Source: Pseudomonadota bacterium
Lineage (GTDB): Bacteria; Desulfobacterota; DSM-4660; Desulfatiglandales; B25-G16
DNA: 8,467 nt
Direction: 5' to 3'
Assembly: GCA_030633645.1 (NCBI GenBank)
Contig: DAOVRY010000018.1
Coordinates: 1-8,467 of the forward strand
Below are positions 1-6,239 of the stretch, in pieces; the stretch's first letter is position 1, and each line of letters opens with the position of its first letter. A program made the position numbers and the translations under genes. The notes beneath the pieces were generated by a model that did no database searches, was not told where the DNA came from, and saw only the letters and a program-made list of their open reading frames with translations.

Positions 1-1125
1 AGCCAGTTGACCTCCATTACCGATTTCAGGGAACTTCTGAAAAGAATAATGGATAACATCTTTCGGCTTATTGATGCTGATTATGGTTTTTTGCTCCTTA
101 CGGGAGATGGAGAAAAAGATCAGCTCACTCCTGTGGTAGTCAAGCATAAAGATGACAAAGAAAAAGATAAAGAAACACTAAAGGTGAGCCGCACTATCAT
201 TGATAAAGTAATACATGATAAAGAGGCTATCCTAACATCAGATGCTATGGCCGATTCCCGATTTGATGGTTCCAAAAGCGTCTTCCTCCAGAAAATCAGA
301 TCAGCTATGTATGCGCCACTCTGGAGAAAAGATACCGTTATTGGTGTGATCGGACTCAACAGTGTAAGGTTCGATAATCAGTTCACCCAGGATGATCTCA
401 AGCTCCTTGAGGCCATTGGAAGCCAGTCGGCCATGATACTTGAACAGGCCAGTCTTAACGAACAGATACGGGAAGAAGAGATTCTGAGAAGTCGTCTTGA
501 GAGATTCCTCTCTCCTCAGGTAGCAGAAATGATCGCAACGGGAAGCCAAGAGACCATAGACAATGTGATGGAGCCCACGGAGTTGACAGCAACTATAGTG
601 TTTACAGACATAATTGCCTTTACTCAACTTGCGGAAAAGATTCCTCCCCGAGAAACAAATATGATTCTGAACCAATATTTCTCTATGGTAACAGACATTA
701 TTTTCAGGCATAATGGCACCCTTGACAAATATATAGGGGACGGACTCATGGCGGTCTTTGGGGCCCCCATGGAAAGCCAAGATGATGCTGAAAGGGCAAT
801 TCTGGCAGCCAAAGAAATCAGAGAAAAACTGGCAGCAATGATGGCCAAAAAAGAGGATCATACAAGGAAATTCGACATCCGTATAGGAATTAATACAGGG
901 CGGGTCGTTGCAGGAAATATTGGATCACCCAGACGGATGGATTACACGGTTATTGGAGACCCTGTCAATATTGCCTCACGATTAGAGTCAATTGCAAAGC
1001 CAAATCAGATCCTTATCGGAGAGGAAACGTACAATGCTGTCGGAGACAGATTTGAAATAAGGAAAATCGGCCCACAAAAGGTCAAGGGAAAGAGTGCAGA
1101 GATAATGGTTTATGAGGTTACATAG
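1..1125 (+). CDS. GAF-domain class III adenylate cyclase (5' end outside window)
   Basis: Predicted soluble signalling enzyme converting ATP to cAMP. The frame is open to base 1, so the true start lies upstream; residue numbers count from the TTG at 7. Residues about 6-146 form a GAF sensor domain. Residues 147-170 form a short linking helix (ERFLSPQV) typical of cyclase transducers. Residues about 190-372 are the class III cyclase domain. The catalytic set is complete: metal-binding D201 (VFTD) and D245 (YIGDG), adenine-selecting K241 and D312, and transition-state N321 and R325 in DPVNIASRLES. The K/D pair argues for cAMP rather than cGMP. One small oddity is Ala204, where the DIxGFT motif normally has Gly. 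Related proteins often carry an FHA domain before the GAF domain, but that region cannot be seen here. The gene ends 26 bp from the convergent PAS gene, and no terminator hairpin is evident. The family call is very secure; the GAF ligand is unknown. Confidence 0.95.
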   Translation, partial: SQLTSITDFRELLKRIMDNIFRLIDADYGFLLLTGDGEKDQLTPVVVKHKDDKEKDKETLKVSRTIIDKVIHDKEAILTSDAMADSRFDGSKSVFLQKIRSAMYAPLWRKDTVIGVIGLNSVRFDNQFTQDDLKLLEAIGSQSAMILEQASLNEQIREEEILRSRLERFLSPQVAEMIATGSQETIDNVMEPTELTATIVFTDIIAFTQLAEKIPPRETNMILNQYFSMVTDIIFRHNGTLDKYIGDGLMAVFGAPMESQDDAERAILAAKEIREKLAAMMAKKEDHTRKFDIRIGINTGRVVAGNIGSPRRMDYTVIGDPVNIASRLESIAKPNQILIGEETYNAVGDRFEIRKIGPQKVKGKSAEIMVYEVT

Positions 1126-1151
1126 ACGCCATCAACGCTCTGCCAGCTATC

Positions 1152-2750
1152 TCAATATTCCTTTTTTAGATCTTCTACCTCCTCCTTGAGGCTTTTCATC
1201 TCGGTCTTAAGCTTGCTTATATCAGCTTCTTCGTGAAATCCACCTCCGCCCTTTCCGCGAATATAGGTAGCCAGGTTCTTTCTTAATAGGGCGTATTCAT
1301 CGGTCAGGCTTTTCAATCGTTCATTGGCCTCTGTTTCATCCCTTTCTAATTTGCTCATTCTCGATTTCAGATCCGCTATATCGGTATTAACAACTACGCA
1401 TTCCTTGGATCTCCTATCACCTGCCTGGATAGCATAGGCACTTGCCAGAACATACCGCGGCTCCCCTTGGGCTGAATAGTATTTCCATTCTTCTCCCGTA
1501 CACGTTGCCCCTCTAAAAGCCTTTATCACCATCTCTCTAAAGGATTTCCTGACAGATTTCGCAACCAAGGTCAAGGGGCTTTTCCCTGCCATCTGAGAAA
1601 AAGAATAGCCAAAATATTTCTCGCAAGCCTTGTTCCAGAAGTCAATTCTACCAGTGGAATCAATCGCAAAAATAGGATGCGGTGAACGTTCAAATGCCTG
1701 TTTGAGACTATCATGCAATGTGTATTTTTTTCCCGAAAGATTCGCCACATTCTGTATCGTCTCTATAGCACCTTTTGTTGAGCCGTTTATGTCAACAATA
1801 GGGGCAACGGTTACGATTGCCCGAATACCTTCTTGAATAGCAGGAAAATGCATTTCCATCTGAAAGGCTCCACTGTCAGTCTTGGATACAATAGATTCAG
1901 AGAATCTTTCCTCTATAGAATCTGGCTTCTCTATAATGATGTCAGCCAGACTCCACCGGTCATCTGCATATAAGGCATTATGGGCCTTTTTGCCAGCCAT
2001 TGCTTCTTCCGGGATACCTGTCATCTCTTGCAGTGCACGATTCCATTGAATAACACGATGTCCCACATCTATCACAAAGGTAGGGAGAGGAGATGCTCCG
2101 ATGATGGTATCAATATACCGTTTTGACTCAACAAGGGTGCGGGATTTGTTACCCACCCTATCAGCCACATCATCTTTTTCCTTTTCGTACAGAAAGCCAA
2201 TGACAAGGATCACCAAAAGTCCTGACAAATAGGCGCCCAGGGAATAGGCGGGTGAAATATCAAAAGGTATCAGGTTTGGAAACTGGTATCCGCTTCTAAA
2301 CAGATGGATTGCCGCGCCTGTTTCAACAAATATTACCGTCGTCCAGATGGTCCCTCCGAGATAGCCTGTAATGAAAATAGCCATCAGGATAAGGACAGCA
2401 TTCCATATCCAGGATAAGAGCATCAAACTCCCTACACTCATGCCGCCTGTGTTCCATTTGATGACCAAAAGGGTGGCCCAAAGGATGAAAAAAGCAAAAT
2501 TTCCAGAAATGTTAATATTTTTGGTCCATCTGAGAAGAAAAATATCCGAGAGGCTTAAGAGAGCCGCTATGATGGTAACATAGAAGAGAAAATCAGCCCC
2601 GATGAAAAAATAGAAGATTCCTAAGACAGGTGCACCAATGGTAAGAATCAGGAGAAATAAATTCAGAACCTCAACCCTCTTTATAGGCTCCAAATCCGGG
2701 GATTTTATCCCGCTGGTAATGAAATTGTTAAAGAGAGGTTTGAGGTTCAT
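1152..2750 (-). CDS. Multi-TM membrane protein with two PAS domains and C-terminal coiled coil, no output domain
   Basis: A 532-residue predicted inner-membrane sensor. The N-terminus carries about six hydrophobic helices (roughly 31-50, 53-73, 83-98, 107-127, 128-150 and 169-187). PAS domain 1 spans about 208-335 (PTFVIDVGHRVIQWNRAL) and PAS domain 2 about 345-460 (PIFAIDSTGRIDFWNKACEKYFGYS). Residues 457-495 and 508-532 are charged, heptad-like coiled coil, split by a glycine linker at 499-504. No histidine kinase, GGDEF, EAL, cyclase or methyl-accepting region follows the PAS domains, so signal output probably goes through the coiled coil to a partner. The ATG at 2750 is the only conventional start after an in-frame stop five codons upstream; its Shine-Dalgarno sequence is weak. 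The gene lies 135 bp downstream of the pilin on the same strand and may be its last co-transcribed gene. The TM region resembles membrane modules of deltaproteobacterial sensor kinases, but I cannot name it. The PAS calls are secure; the role is unknown. Confidence 0.88.
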   Translation of the reverse strand: MNLKPLFNNFITSGIKSPDLEPIKRVEVLNLFLLILTIGAPVLGIFYFFIGADFLFYVTIIAALLSLSDIFLLRWTKNINISGNFAFFILWATLLVIKWNTGGMSVGSLMLLSWIWNAVLILMAIFITGYLGGTIWTTVIFVETGAAIHLFRSGYQFPNLIPFDISPAYSLGAYLSGLLVILVIGFLYEKEKDDVADRVGNKSRTLVESKRYIDTIIGASPLPTFVIDVGHRVIQWNRALQEMTGIPEEAMAGKKAHNALYADDRWSLADIIIEKPDSIEERFSESIVSKTDSGAFQMEMHFPAIQEGIRAIVTVAPIVDINGSTKGAIETIQNVANLSGKKYTLHDSLKQAFERSPHPIFAIDSTGRIDFWNKACEKYFGYSFSQMAGKSPLTLVAKSVRKSFREMVIKAFRGATCTGEEWKYYSAQGEPRYVLASAYAIQAGDRRSKECVVVNTDIADLKSRMSKLERDETEANERLKSLTDEYALLRKNLATYIRGKGGGGFHEEADISKLKTEMKSLKEEVEDLKKEY

Positions 2751-2885
2751 GTCTACCAGTGGATATTACGCGCATGGTTAAGGAGATGAACATGACCGAG
2801 TGGTAATGTAATGATCAGGAAAGATAAGAATCTACCTCGTGCATTCCCGTGCTTGCATAGCGTAACGAAAAATAATCAATTATGC
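2751..2885. other. Intergenic gap between pilin and PAS genes
   Basis: This 135-bp spacer separates two minus-strand genes. I see no convincing terminator after the pilin stop, no promoter with both boxes in register and no tRNA-like fold. Read on the minus strand, ATAATTGATTAT followed by a T run lies just after the stop, but the stem is only 5 AT pairs with a 2-base loop. Read-through into the PAS gene is therefore possible. Confidence 0.5.
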
Positions 2886-3350
2886 CTAAAATGCGGTTGG
2901 CCCCGTTATTTTTCCCGTTTTATCAACAGTTCCTTTGATCCGTGGCACTCCGGGGAAAAGGTTAAAGTTCCCGGCAGATGTTATCTCTACCGTAGCTGGT
3001 GATCCAGCGGTGTCAAGGTTGTTACGATACACACGAAAGTCAAGTAAATGACCGACCGGAATAGATACCTTCAGTGCATCTAATGCCCTTTGCTGATCGG
3101 CTGGGGAGGGGTCAGCACCATTGTTCCAAACCCGGATTTCATTTTCCAGCGCTTTCGGAAAGAATTCGTCATGGCCCAAAAAATAGATGATCTGTGCCTC
3201 AAGAAGCTGCTTCATCATTACAGTGGCTTCAGAGCCAACGGTCCGCTCTCGGTATTTCGTTAGAAATCCAACTCCACTGGCAGCCAAAATACCCAGAATG
3301 GCTATCACCACCATTAACTCTACTAACGTGAACCCAGCCTGTTTTTTCAT
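2886..3350 (-). CDS. Type IV pilin-like / pseudopilin protein with class III signal peptide
   Basis: A 154-residue prepilin. The N-terminus MKKQAG followed by FTLVELMVVIAILGILAA is a textbook class III signal. A prepilin peptidase would cut after Gly6 and methylate Phe7, and Glu11 is the conserved Glu5 of the mature protein used in assembly. The hydrophobic helix runs to about residue 30 and continues as an amphipathic helix to about 58. The C-terminal globular part (about 60-154) is beta-rich in appearance and has no cysteines, so the disulfide-bounded D-region of many major pilins is absent. The start ATG overlaps the stop of the upstream zinc-finger gene as ATGA. It is preceded by a strong Shine-Dalgarno (AGAGGAAGG, 6-base spacing), which indicates coupled translation. 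Major pilin, minor pilin and type II pseudopilin cannot be told apart from this sequence. No peptidase, platform protein or secretin gene lies in the window. Confidence 0.93.
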   Translation of the reverse strand: MKKQAGFTLVELMVVIAILGILAASGVGFLTKYRERTVGSEATVMMKQLLEAQIIYFLGHDEFFPKALENEIRVWNNGADPSPADQQRALDALKVSIPVGHLLDFRVYRNNLDTAGSPATVEITSAGNFNLFPGVPRIKGTVDKTGKITGPTAF

Positions 3351-3943
3351 TTGGTGCCTTCCTCTGATGGAGCAGTGTACTCAACACCCTTTGAGGTCAA
3401 AATGACATTCATTTCGCCTGGCCGGGGACTCGCAAGAGACAAACGATAGCCTGTCTGTGGATCCAATTGATACAATAACTGCTTCAGATGGAGGATTTGC
3501 TCCCCTCGCAGTGATAGATACCCGGGGATGAGATCGGTGAGCGTATCAGGATACTTATTCCGTTCGTAATGAGCATAGCGCTTGATGGCACCGTCGACCA
3601 TAAACAAAAGCACCCTCCCCTGTTTACCATAATCCACCGTGGCTATTGTGGCTGGTAACTCCTGGCCACCGAAAATGATATATCCCCACATCACCAAGAT
3701 CAAAACAGAGGAAACAATCACAAAGTACCGAAAAGGACCCCATCTCTTTTTTTTCTTCTTTTCCTCCTGTTCCCGCTTCTCCTTAATAGAGGTTCCGATC
3801 TCAGAAACAGACTGGATCATGGCACACTGAAAACAGAGATAGTTGCCAGGTTTAACCTCTTCAGCGCATTCTTTGCACAGAGGAGCATTACAACTGGCAC
3901 AGAAAAACTCTGCCTTACGCTCAGGGTGGTATTTACACTGCAT
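3347..3943 (-). CDS. Zinc-finger, single-TM protein with periplasmic pseudopilin-like domain
   Basis: A 198-residue protein of unusual build. Residues 3-40 hold eight metal ligands in B-box-like order (C3, H6, C15, C18, C23, C26, C37, C40), predicted to bind two zinc ions in the cytoplasm. Residues 54-67 are a very basic, charged linker (KKKKKR). Residues 71-91 are one TM helix with the positive side on the cytoplasmic face. Residues about 95-198 would then lie in the periplasm. The stretch around 119-170 (AIKRYAHYERNKYPDTL, DLIPGYL, then LDPQTGYRL) resembles the C-terminal domain of GspG-type pseudopilins, although no class III signal is present. The ATG at 3943 has AGAGGA 6 bases upstream. 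The gene sits between the assembly ATPase and the pilin and overlaps the pilin by 4 bp. A likely role (inference) is an inner-membrane adaptor linking the zinc-ribbon ATPase to the pilin. No gene name is known to me. Confidence 0.87.
   Translation of the reverse strand: MQCKYHPERKAEFFCASCNAPLCKECAEEVKPGNYLCFQCAMIQSVSEIGTSIKEKREQEEKKKKKRWGPFRYFVIVSSVLILVMWGYIIFGGQELPATIATVDYGKQGRVLLFMVDGAIKRYAHYERNKYPDTLTDLIPGYLSLRGEQILHLKQLLYQLDPQTGYRLSLASPRPGEMNVILTSKGVEYTAPSEEGTK
3357..3365 (-). promoter_or_regulatory. Strong ribosome binding site of the pilin gene
   Basis: Read on the minus strand this is AGAGGAAGG, 6 bases before the pilin ATG and inside the last codons of the upstream gene. It fixes the pilin start and supports translational coupling across the ATGA overlap. 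Confidence 0.75.
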
Positions 3944-3984
3944 TTACATTCCTCTTCTGTGGATGGAGGTGGAAGTTATAGGGA

Positions 3985-4013
3985 AAAATAAAAGAAGATA
4001 AGCGAATAGTCAA
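3985..4013 (-). promoter_or_regulatory. Possible sigma-70 promoter for the zinc-finger/pilin pair
   Basis: On the minus strand TTGACT (4013-4008) is followed 17 bases later by TATTTT (3990-3985), giving a predicted transcription start about 35 bases before the ATG at 3943. The -35 box matches 5 of 6 bases and the -10 box 4 of 6. It lies in the 102-bp gap after the ATPase gene, so the pilin pair could be transcribed separately from the ATPase. Confidence 0.4.
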
Positions 4014-4045
4014 GAAATAAATACTTGGGTTTAGGTGGGAAATCT

Positions 4046-6046
4046 CTAACCCTCAGCCTCTAAATTATTTCTACAGTAAGGACATACCACCCACTCTGGC
4101 TGCACTATCCGTTTACAAGAGCTACATGAAGGAACTAATGGCTTTTTGCAATAAGGGCAGTCCTTGAAATCCAAGCTCACTGCTTTTCCACAACTCGCAC
4201 AAATGGTCGTCAATTCCTCCTTTTGGTGCACCGCCTTCAGAACCTCTTCTACGGTAGTTATTCCCTCTTTTATCTTATCCAGACCCCTAATGCCGAGGGT
4301 GGTCATGCCCAATGCCATAGCCGCTTCCCTCACGGTATCGACCGAGGCAGAAGAGTGAAGGAGTTCTCTTATCTTGGCATTCATAACCATTGTCTCTTCA
4401 ATAGCGGTGCGCCCCTTATAGCCCGTGTGGTTGCAATGGGGGCACCCTGCCCCCCGATAAAATTTGAAGGGCAGGTCGTTCTGATCCAGATTGAGTCTGC
4501 TCAAAAGATCCTGGGTTGGGACATATTCCTCCTTGCACTCAGTACAGATCACTCGTACAAGCCGCTGGGCAACGACCCCCACAACAGAAGAGGAAATCAT
4601 GTATGGCGGGATCCCGATATCAATAAGCCGTGTAATTGCCGTAGGAGCATCGTTTGTGTGAAGCGTTGAAAGAACCAAATGTCCGGTCAAGGATGACTGG
4701 ACAGCTATCTCAGCCGTCTCTTCATCTCTAATCTCTCCGATCATGATCACATTGGGATCCTGCCTCAAAATCGAGCGCAAAATAAAAGGGAAACTCAGGC
4801 CAACCTTCTCGTTTATCTGTACCTGGTTGATACCAGGCAGCTCATATTCCACAGGATCCTCAACAGTAACGATATTGATCTCGTCTGACTTGATCTCCTG
4901 CATGCAGGCATACAGGGTTGAGGTTTTCCCGCTGCCCGTCGGGCCCACGATCAAAATCATCCCCTGGGGACGCTGACTAAAATTTCTGATTATTTCCGCA
5001 TTCCTCTGGGTAAACCCAAGATCATCAATGGCGAGAAACGCCTCCTCTTTCCGCAAGACTCTTATAACGGCCTTTTCACCATAGTAGGTAGGGAGGGTAG
5101 ATACTCTCAGATCCGCAGACATGTTCTTTGCCTTTACCTTTATCCTCCCATCCTGTGGTAGCCTCTTCTCTGCTATGTTCAGACCGCCTAAGACCTTTAT
5201 GCGTGAGATAATGATCGGCTGAGTCCATTTCGGGAGCTTGATCGTGTCCTGCAGCACACCGTCTATGCGATTTCTTACTCTTACCTGATTTTCCTGTGCC
5301 TCAATATGGATATCGCTCGCTCCTCTCTTGATTGCATTCCTTATTATGAGATCAACCATCTTTATAAAGGGTGAGTCCTTAAAAGATTCAAAATTATCTT
5401 CTTCGATTTCCTTTTCTTCAGGCAAGAATTCCAATCCCACATCTTCTGCAAACTCGTCAGCAACCTCTTTAATGGATTTTTCCGGGTAATAATGGTTTCG
5501 AAGCTTTTCAATTATCTGGCTTTGGGTAGATATAGCCGGCTGAATATTGTAACCAGTTATAAATTGAAGATCTTTTATCATATTCAAATTAAGGGGATCA
5601 GCCATAGAAACATCAAGTATATTATCCTTCACAGTAACAGGGATGCATCCAAATTTCATGCAAACTTCCTCAGGCAAACACTCGATAACGTTAGCCTGAA
5701 TGGTATAATCCGTGAGATCAACAAAGGGAATCTTCAGCTGCATGGCTAAAGCAAAGGCTATCTCCTCCTCTGAGATGACCTTCATCTCGACCAAAACCTC
5801 GCCCAGGCGCTTCCCTGTTCTTCTCTGAACCTCCAGAGCACCCTCTATTTGGTGAGCAGTCAATAGGCCCGATTCTATTAATAATTCGCCCAGCTTACGC
5901 TTGGAAACGAAGTTTTCCTTCTTTTTCTTATTCTGATTCTGTGTTGGTTCCAAATCCATATCTGGCATTGGTAGCAGCCTTATTGGTATCTCAGATCTTA
6001 CATCCCTTTGTCCTATGTTAATATCACCATTTGCACATGTTTTCAA
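4046..6046 (-). CDS. GspE/PilB-family assembly ATPase with MshEN N-terminus and C-terminal double zinc ribbon
   Basis: Cytoplasmic hexameric ATPase driving pilus or pseudopilus assembly. Numbering is from the TTG at 6046. Residues 51-74 and 80-103 are two 24-residue MshEN motifs (KLGELL...Q and RLGEVL...Q) separated by 5 residues, the arrangement known to bind c-di-GMP in MshE-type ATPases. The MshEN/T2SSE_N domain runs to about 190. The ATPase core shows Walker A GPTGSGKT (368-375), Asp box (VEDPVEYELPGINQVQ, 395-410), Walker B (MIGEIRD, 435-441) and His box (H456, H463). The family tetracysteine zinc site is C501, C504, C535, C538. The usual fold ends near 606. After it comes an added double zinc ribbon with C616, C619, C630, C633, C641, C644, C655 and C658. 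The TTG start has no good Shine-Dalgarno. ATG at 5968 (codon 27) has AAGG 9 bases upstream and is a likely alternative, leaving all domains intact. PilB, GspE and MshE assignments cannot be separated. Confidence 0.95.
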   Translation of the reverse strand: MKTCANGDINIGQRDVRSEIPIRLLPMPDMDLEPTQNQNKKKKENFVSKRKLGELLIESGLLTAHQIEGALEVQRRTGKRLGEVLVEMKVISEEEIAFALAMQLKIPFVDLTDYTIQANVIECLPEEVCMKFGCIPVTVKDNILDVSMADPLNLNMIKDLQFITGYNIQPAISTQSQIIEKLRNHYYPEKSIKEVADEFAEDVGLEFLPEEKEIEEDNFESFKDSPFIKMVDLIIRNAIKRGASDIHIEAQENQVRVRNRIDGVLQDTIKLPKWTQPIIISRIKVLGGLNIAEKRLPQDGRIKVKAKNMSADLRVSTLPTYYGEKAVIRVLRKEEAFLAIDDLGFTQRNAEIIRNFSQRPQGMILIVGPTGSGKTSTLYACMQEIKSDEINIVTVEDPVEYELPGINQVQINEKVGLSFPFILRSILRQDPNVIMIGEIRDEETAEIAVQSSLTGHLVLSTLHTNDAPTAITRLIDIGIPPYMISSSVVGVVAQRLVRVICTECKEEYVPTQDLLSRLNLDQNDLPFKFYRGAGCPHCNHTGYKGRTAIEETMVMNAKIRELLHSSASVDTVREAAMALGMTTLGIRGLDKIKEGITTVEEVLKAVHQKEELTTICASCGKAVSLDFKDCPYCKKPLVPSCSSCKRIVQPEWVVCPYCRNNLEAEG
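4073..4201 (-). other. C-terminal double zinc ribbon of the assembly ATPase
   Basis: Four CxxC pairs (codons 616-658) in the pattern CASC-x10-CPYC-x7-CSSC-x10-CPYC, lying beyond the normal C-terminus of GspE/PilB proteins. This is the layout of a DZANK/zinc-ribbon-type module, usually a protein or nucleic-acid docking element. It is separate from the tetracysteine site that many GspE proteins carry inside the ATPase domain. Confidence 0.85.
5738..5896 (-). other. Tandem MshEN c-di-GMP-binding motif
   Basis: Codons 51-103 of the ATPase. Each 24-residue motif has LG at positions 2-3, hydrophobic residues at the expected spacing and a final Q; the spacer RRTGK is exactly 5 residues. The first motif begins with Lys rather than Arg, and the second lacks the central Gly (EMKVI), so affinity for c-di-GMP is likely but not assured. 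Confidence 0.75.
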
Positions 6047-6095
6047 CTCAATATGACTATTTTAACATTTAACAATACAGACCCCCGGCTTTTCT

Positions 6096-6124
6096 TTGAC
6101 ATAAGGGTATTAATTTGTTATAAA
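6096..6124 (+). promoter_or_regulatory. Near-consensus sigma-70 promoter of the CHASE2 kinase gene
   Basis: TTGACA (6096-6101) is separated by exactly 17 bases from TATAAA (6119-6124), in an AT-rich divergent intergenic region. The -35 box is perfect and the -10 box matches 5 of 6. The predicted start near 6131 leaves a leader of about 109 bases before the ATG at 6240. No equally good promoter was found for the divergent ATPase gene. Confidence 0.65.
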
Positions 6125-6163
6125 TTTTAAACATTTTTTTGCGTACGTTTATATACAGAGTTC

Positions 6164-6180
6164 ATCGGCAAGTTCCCGAT
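6164..6180. repeat. Imperfect 17-bp palindrome in the kinase leader
   Basis: ATCGGCAAGTTCCCGAT: 7 of 8 opposed positions pair around a central G (only C6/C12 fails). It lies downstream of the predicted start site, so it could be an operator for a dimeric regulator or a small leader hairpin. It is not followed by a T run on the plus strand, so it is not a plus-strand terminator. Confidence 0.4.
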
Positions 6181-6239
6181 AAAAATTAACATCAGCTGCG
6201 ATTAATCAGAAATATCAAGCAAGAGTAAAGCTTACGTGC

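Noticed and set aside
301..861. A 186-codon open frame on the minus strand inside the cyclase gene
   Set aside because: Its product is low-complexity-like, with no domain, and lies wholly antisense to a gene with a complete set of catalytic residues; it is a coding shadow.
1126..1151. Bidirectional terminator between the convergent cyclase and PAS genes
   Set aside because: The 26-bp gap contains no inverted repeat; the nearby T run at 1162-1167 lies inside the PAS gene and has no stem before it.
2841..2866. Repeated GTGC/TGCA elements in the pilin/PAS gap
   Set aside because: The repeats are only 4-5 bases and do not make a stable stem or a recognisable operator.
2863..2885. AT-only hairpin and T run just after the pilin stop, read on the minus strand
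   Set aside because: Five AT pairs with a 2-base loop are too weak for an intrinsic terminator.
2811..3002. Plus-strand open frame of 63 codons starting in the pilin/PAS gap
   Set aside because: Most of it is antisense to the pilin coding sequence; it has a biased composition and no recognisable domain or good ribosome binding site.
6047..6239. Sigma-54 promoter or CRP-type cAMP receptor site expected near pilin and cyclase genes
   Set aside because: No GG-N10-GC element with flanking consensus and no TGTGA-N6-TCACA-like site was found in this region on either strand.
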